Source: CAIKMD01 sp963729935
GTDB taxonomy: Bacteria > Pseudomonadota > Alphaproteobacteria > ATCC43930 > CGMCC-115725
DNA length: 64,000 nt
Direction of reading: 5' to 3'
NCBI GenBank assembly: GCA_963729935.1
Contig: CAVSPW010000010.1
Coordinates: 186,001 to 250,000 of the forward strand
Of this stretch, positions 61,250 to 64,000 are shown piece by piece. A model generated the notes under the pieces. The model was given only the letters and a program-made list of their open reading frames with translations, searched no databases and was not told the DNA's origin. A program made the position numbers and the translations under genes. Every line of letters begins with the position of its first letter. The first letter of the stretch is position 1.

Positions 61250-62011
61250 TCAGCCCGGCAGCGTGACCGCATCGCCCGCCGCGACGGCGCCATCCTCGAT
61301 CACGTCGGCATAGATGCCGGTGTCGACATGGCCGAAATTCTCCGCGAGCGCGCGCGGGATATTGAGATCGCGCGCGCCGCTCTCGGGATCGACATTGGTC
61401 GCGGCACAGCGGCGGATCGCCTTGAAGCCGCGCAGCCGCACCGCGCCCAGGTGGAATTCGCGACCGACCCAATCGAATTCCCGCCAGGGCTGCGCGCCTT
61501 CGAGGTAGAAATTCGCGCGAAACCGGCGCGGATCGATGGGCCGCCCCGTCACGCGCTCGATCTCGCGCAGCGATGAGAGGCCGATGATCGAGACGACCTT
61601 GCGCGCGCCATCGGAGAACATATGTCCCGGCGCTTCGAGCAGCCTCGGTCTTCCCTGCGCCGCATCGCCCATATAGGCGGCGAAAAAATCCTCGACGAGG
61701 GCGCGACCCGGCGCGCCGCGAATATCGGCGCTGACGCGGCTTTCGCCCTCGGCCGCAATGCTGAGAATGCCCGTGCCATCCTCGAACCGCGTGCGCAAGG
61801 CGGCGAGGCGCTCATTCTTCATCAGCATGAGGAATTTGGTCTTGGGCATCCATGCGGGGGCGGCCGGATCGAAGCTTGTCGTGCCGAGGCCGAGCGCGAA
61901 GCGGCGATCCTGCGGCAGCCCCTCGCCCCGGCTCAGCACAACCCGCTCCAGCCTCTCGGGGGTCAGGCCCTTGACCGGATAACGATAGATTTGCGCAAGC
62001 GTGATCGGCAT
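61250..62011 (-). CDS. MOSC domain-containing protein
   Basis: A 253-residue protein with the MOSC N-terminal barrel (AQIYRYPVKGLTPERLERV) and MOSC domain (VSIIGLSSLREIERVTGRPIDPRRFRANFYLEG, and the conserved cysteine region IRRCAATNVDPES). MOSC proteins carry sulfur or molybdenum cofactor in N-hydroxylated-compound reductases and MoCo sulfurases. The start at 62011 (MPITLAQIYRYPVK) is the family start; the frame extends far upstream over the GT2 gene. It is 62 bases after the GT2 stop on the same strand. Confidence 0.87.
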   Translation of the reverse strand: MPITLAQIYRYPVKGLTPERLERVVLSRGEGLPQDRRFALGLGTTSFDPAAPAWMPKTKFLMLMKNERLAALRTRFEDGTGILSIAAEGESRVSADIRGAPGRALVEDFFAAYMGDAAQGRPRLLEAPGHMFSDGARKVVSIIGLSSLREIERVTGRPIDPRRFRANFYLEGAQPWREFDWVGREFHLGAVRLRGFKAIRRCAATNVDPESGARDLNIPRALAENFGHVDTGIYADVIEDGAVAAGDAVTLPG

Positions 62012-62073
62012 CGGCCGGGTTTTCCGCGTCGCCTCCATTCTAGAGGGAGCGGACCGTCCGAACCAGCGCCCGC

Positions 62074-63486
62074 TCAGCGCGTCAGCCAGCCGCGCGCGCG
62101 CACCGTCATCACCGCGTAGGGAAAGATCCAGAACAAGGCGAAGGCCGAGAAATAGGCGTAGAGCACGCCATAGAGGAAATCGAAGGAGCGCTCGCTGCGC
62201 AAGTAGTAGAGCATGTTGAACAGCGAGACGAGACCCATCGCCGTCAGCATGCGCAGGAAGATCGCCGGATCCCGCGCCCCGAGAAACGGCACCAGGCCGA
62301 GGCTCGCGTAAAACACCGGAAACCGGGCATTGGTGATGAAGCGGTCGAAGAACGCCATGATCCGCGTCGGGACCGGACGTTTCCACATGATGCGCGCGAA
62401 GCGGATCTCCTCGCGCACATAGCTTCGATCCCAGCGCAGCAGCATCTTGCACAATTTGGAATAGACCGTCGGCACCAGCGTGTGAACAATGGCCGCGCGC
62501 TGATAGACCGTGTCGTAGCCGCTCTCGAGGAGGAAATTCGTCATCGCGCGATCCTCGCCGAAGGTGCAGCGCCGGCCGAGGAAATGCTGGTTCTGCCAGC
62601 GCTCGAGGACGCCGCGCACCGCCGCCGCGCGCAGACCGGTGAGCGCGCCGGGACAGCAATAGACGTTGCGATAGACCAATTCGACCGAGCGCAACATGTC
62701 GAAGGAGAGGACATAGCGCACATGGAGCATGCGCGGGATGATCCCGTGCCCGCGATTGTAGACCACCACCTTCCCCGCCACCGCGCCGATGCGCGGATCG
62801 CGGAAGGGTCCGGCGAGCGCCAAGAGCGCGTCCGGCTCGATCACGCTGTCCGAATCGAGCGTGACCAGAATCTCGCCGCGCGCCCGGCCGAAGCCCAAAG
62901 CGAGCGCCTCGCGCTTGCCGCGATTGCGCTCATGGCGCAGGGCCGTGACGAGACCGGGATAGCGAGCAACCGCCTCGCTGATATAGCGCCAGGTATCGTC
63001 CTTGCTGCCGTCGTCGACGACGAGGATCTCGAGCCGGTCGCGCGGATAATCGGCCTTCGCCACCGATTCGATCGATTGCAGCACCATCGCGCCTTCATTG
63101 TAGGCCGGGATGATCACGGTCATGGACGGCGCCGCCTCGCGCGTCGCCGCGACGAAAGGACGGTAGGCGACCCAGATGCCGGTGCGAAACATCAGCAGCA
63201 CGGAGCCCATCGCCATCCATAGCAGGCTCGGATAGACGAGCATGCGGGCATGCGCGTGCTCCGCCGTTACCGCCAGCAGCTGTCGAATGATGCTGTGCAG
63301 CTGAAAATAGGAGGTGACCGTGAAACCGGCGAGGATCAGCGCATAAACCAGATAGGTCCAGGCTTCGGCAGGCTCGGAGCGCGCGCGCGCGGCGCGCACC
63401 GGCGCGCCGCCCCACACCGCCGCCGCGCCGCCGGCGACCGATCCTTGCGCCCGATCAACCAATCTCATCGATATTTTCCTCGACAA
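62074..63486 (-). CDS. Hyaluronan-synthase/NodC-like family 2 glycosyltransferase
   Basis: A 470-residue membrane glycosyltransferase. Two membrane segments near the N-terminus (about 43-65 and 83-102), then a GT2 catalytic domain: VVDDGSKDD, VTLDSDSVIEPD, CCPGALTGLR, EDRAMTNFLLESG and the acceptor motif LLRWDRSYVREE, followed by four membrane segments. EDR-x-LTN/MTN plus RW-x-KS/RS-YFRE/YVRE is the hyaluronan synthase and NodC pattern. It probably polymerises and exports a glycan from UDP-sugars. A UDP-sugar dehydrogenase-like gene starts divergently at about 63877. Confidence 0.85.
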   Translation of the reverse strand: MSRKISMRLVDRAQGSVAGGAAAVWGGAPVRAARARSEPAEAWTYLVYALILAGFTVTSYFQLHSIIRQLLAVTAEHAHARMLVYPSLLWMAMGSVLLMFRTGIWVAYRPFVAATREAAPSMTVIIPAYNEGAMVLQSIESVAKADYPRDRLEILVVDDGSKDDTWRYISEAVARYPGLVTALRHERNRGKREALALGFGRARGEILVTLDSDSVIEPDALLALAGPFRDPRIGAVAGKVVVYNRGHGIIPRMLHVRYVLSFDMLRSVELVYRNVYCCPGALTGLRAAAVRGVLERWQNQHFLGRRCTFGEDRAMTNFLLESGYDTVYQRAAIVHTLVPTVYSKLCKMLLRWDRSYVREEIRFARIMWKRPVPTRIMAFFDRFITNARFPVFYASLGLVPFLGARDPAIFLRMLTAMGLVSLFNMLYYLRSERSFDFLYGVLYAYFSAFALFWIFPYAVMTVRARGWLTR

Positions 63487-63876
63487 CGATTTTCATGAAC
63501 TCGGTTCGCGCTCACGCGAGCGCCTTGCTAGGGCGGCAACAGGCAAAAGATACAATACAAAACCGGTGCCTCTGCGTTGCGTCTGCGGCGATGATACGAA
63601 GCGCCGCTCTTTGATCGATCGATCGATCGATCAAGAACACATTCTTCGAGCGGCGATGAATTCAACACGTCATCCTTATATTATTTCGCCGCGCCGCGCG
63701 AATATCTCCCCGTCGTTTTTTGTCGCAGGGCATGACCGCGCGCTCACGATGCGGTGAGCGACCGGCGCATTGCGAATCAGAAATCAATCTTTATTGCCAC
63801 CCAACGAAACGCTCGCCCATCAATCAACTGGCGCACGCTTTTGCACGCTAACGACCGCGCCGGATCGGGGCGCGCG
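63487..63876. other. 390-base divergent intergenic region with a GATC repeat
   Basis: Lies between the GT2 gene (minus) and the dehydrogenase fragment (plus). At 63611-63634 there is a 24-base perfect palindrome: TTGATC, CGATCGATCGAT in the middle and GATCAA at the end, containing five GATC sites at four-base intervals. AT-rich stretches at 63545-63565 and 63655-63690 may hold promoters. No gene is supported in this stretch. Confidence 0.5.
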
Positions 63877-64000
63877 ATGCCGATGCCGGCATCGTCGGCC
63901 TTGGTTATATCGGCCTACCTTTGGTCTGGCCTGCCATTCGACGCGGATACGCGGTGATCGGCTCCGACATCGGCCACGAAAAGGTCACGGCGTTCCATCG
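63877..64000 (+). pseudogene. UDP-sugar (UDP-Glc/UDP-HexNAc) dehydrogenase N-terminus, partial, frame interrupted
   Basis: From 63888 to the window end one frame reads GIVGLGYIGLPL, then RRGYAVIGSDIGHEKV, the N-terminal Rossmann motif of UDP-glucose / UDP-N-acetylhexosamine dehydrogenases. That frame has no start codon: it opens after a stop at 63849-63851 without ATG, GTG or TTG. The ATG at 63877 (MPMPA) is in a neighbouring frame, and adding one base near 63890 would join it to IVGLGYIGL. So the gene either has a one-base deletion or the sequence has an error. Only about 40 codons are inside the window. Confidence 0.65.

Overview
This 64 kb window is high-GC bacterial chromosome with tightly packed genes on both strands. 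The gene content points to an alphaproteobacterium, most likely of Rhodospirillales type: a pyruvate dehydrogenase operon whose E1-beta carries its own lipoyl domain, an NDUFA12-type complex I protein next to mlaD and aat, a lone B12-dependent ribonucleotide reductase, a CIRCE-controlled groESL, and two PAS_5 proteins. No genus can be named from the sequence alone. There is no prophage, insertion sequence, CRISPR array or rRNA operon. One tRNA (Val, anticodon CAC) is present.

Layout. 0-9 kb: metC, molybdate-type modBC without modA, a small secreted protein, a DUF3303 gene with a 13-bp duplication at its start, an aldo/keto reductase, an orphan ABC binding protein with an amidohydrolase, and an MFS exporter. 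9-13 kb: three polytopic glycosyltransferases (GT22-, ArnT- and GT87-like). 13-18.4 kb: quinone oxidoreductase, a frameshifted MetE-like gene, a DUF2199 protein, and a secreted phosphoesterase whose signal peptide is in a different frame from its body. 18.5-26 kb: pdhA-pdhB-pdhC-[small membrane protein]-lpd-dinB-lipA-coq10, all on the minus strand, preceded by ftsB. 26.8-32 kb: tRNA-Val, an M24 peptidase, groESL with CIRCE, and a trypsin-like lipoprotein protease.

32-35.5 kb is a copper island: a Met/Gly-rich periplasmic protein and csoR on the minus strand, copA divergent on the plus strand, with a CsoR-like palindrome between them. 35.5-40.5 kb: a Crp/Fnr regulator, a PAS-containing chemoreceptor, a 61-bp tandem repeat of GC-rich hairpins, a zeta-class GST (MaiA-like), and a MarR regulator. 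40.6-47 kb: aroQ-accB-accC-aat running plus, convergent with a minus-strand run FAH hydrolase-NDUFA12-mlaD-methyltransferase-small protein-DUF2155. 47-51 kb: nrdJ behind two NrdR-box-like sites 31 bp apart. 51-59 kb: an aromatic-acid-type MFS carrier, a candidate structured RNA, RidA, a FemAB/GNAT-like protein, a PAS_5 protein, and an OFA-family MFS carrier with its 42-residue small partner. 59-64 kb: hydrolase, second PAS_5 protein, HbpS-like and MOSC proteins, and a hyaluronan-synthase-like GT2 divergent from a sugar-nucleotide dehydrogenase cut by the window edge.

Functionally, the PDH/lipoate genes, accBC, nrdJ, groESL, aroQ, aat and the complex I factor are housekeeping. The accessory interest lies in the copper island, the glycosyltransferase and polysaccharide genes, the small partner proteins, and the non-coding repeats. 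Four small indels disturb reading frames (about 3758, 14952, 16652 and 63890). They may be real mutations or assembly errors.
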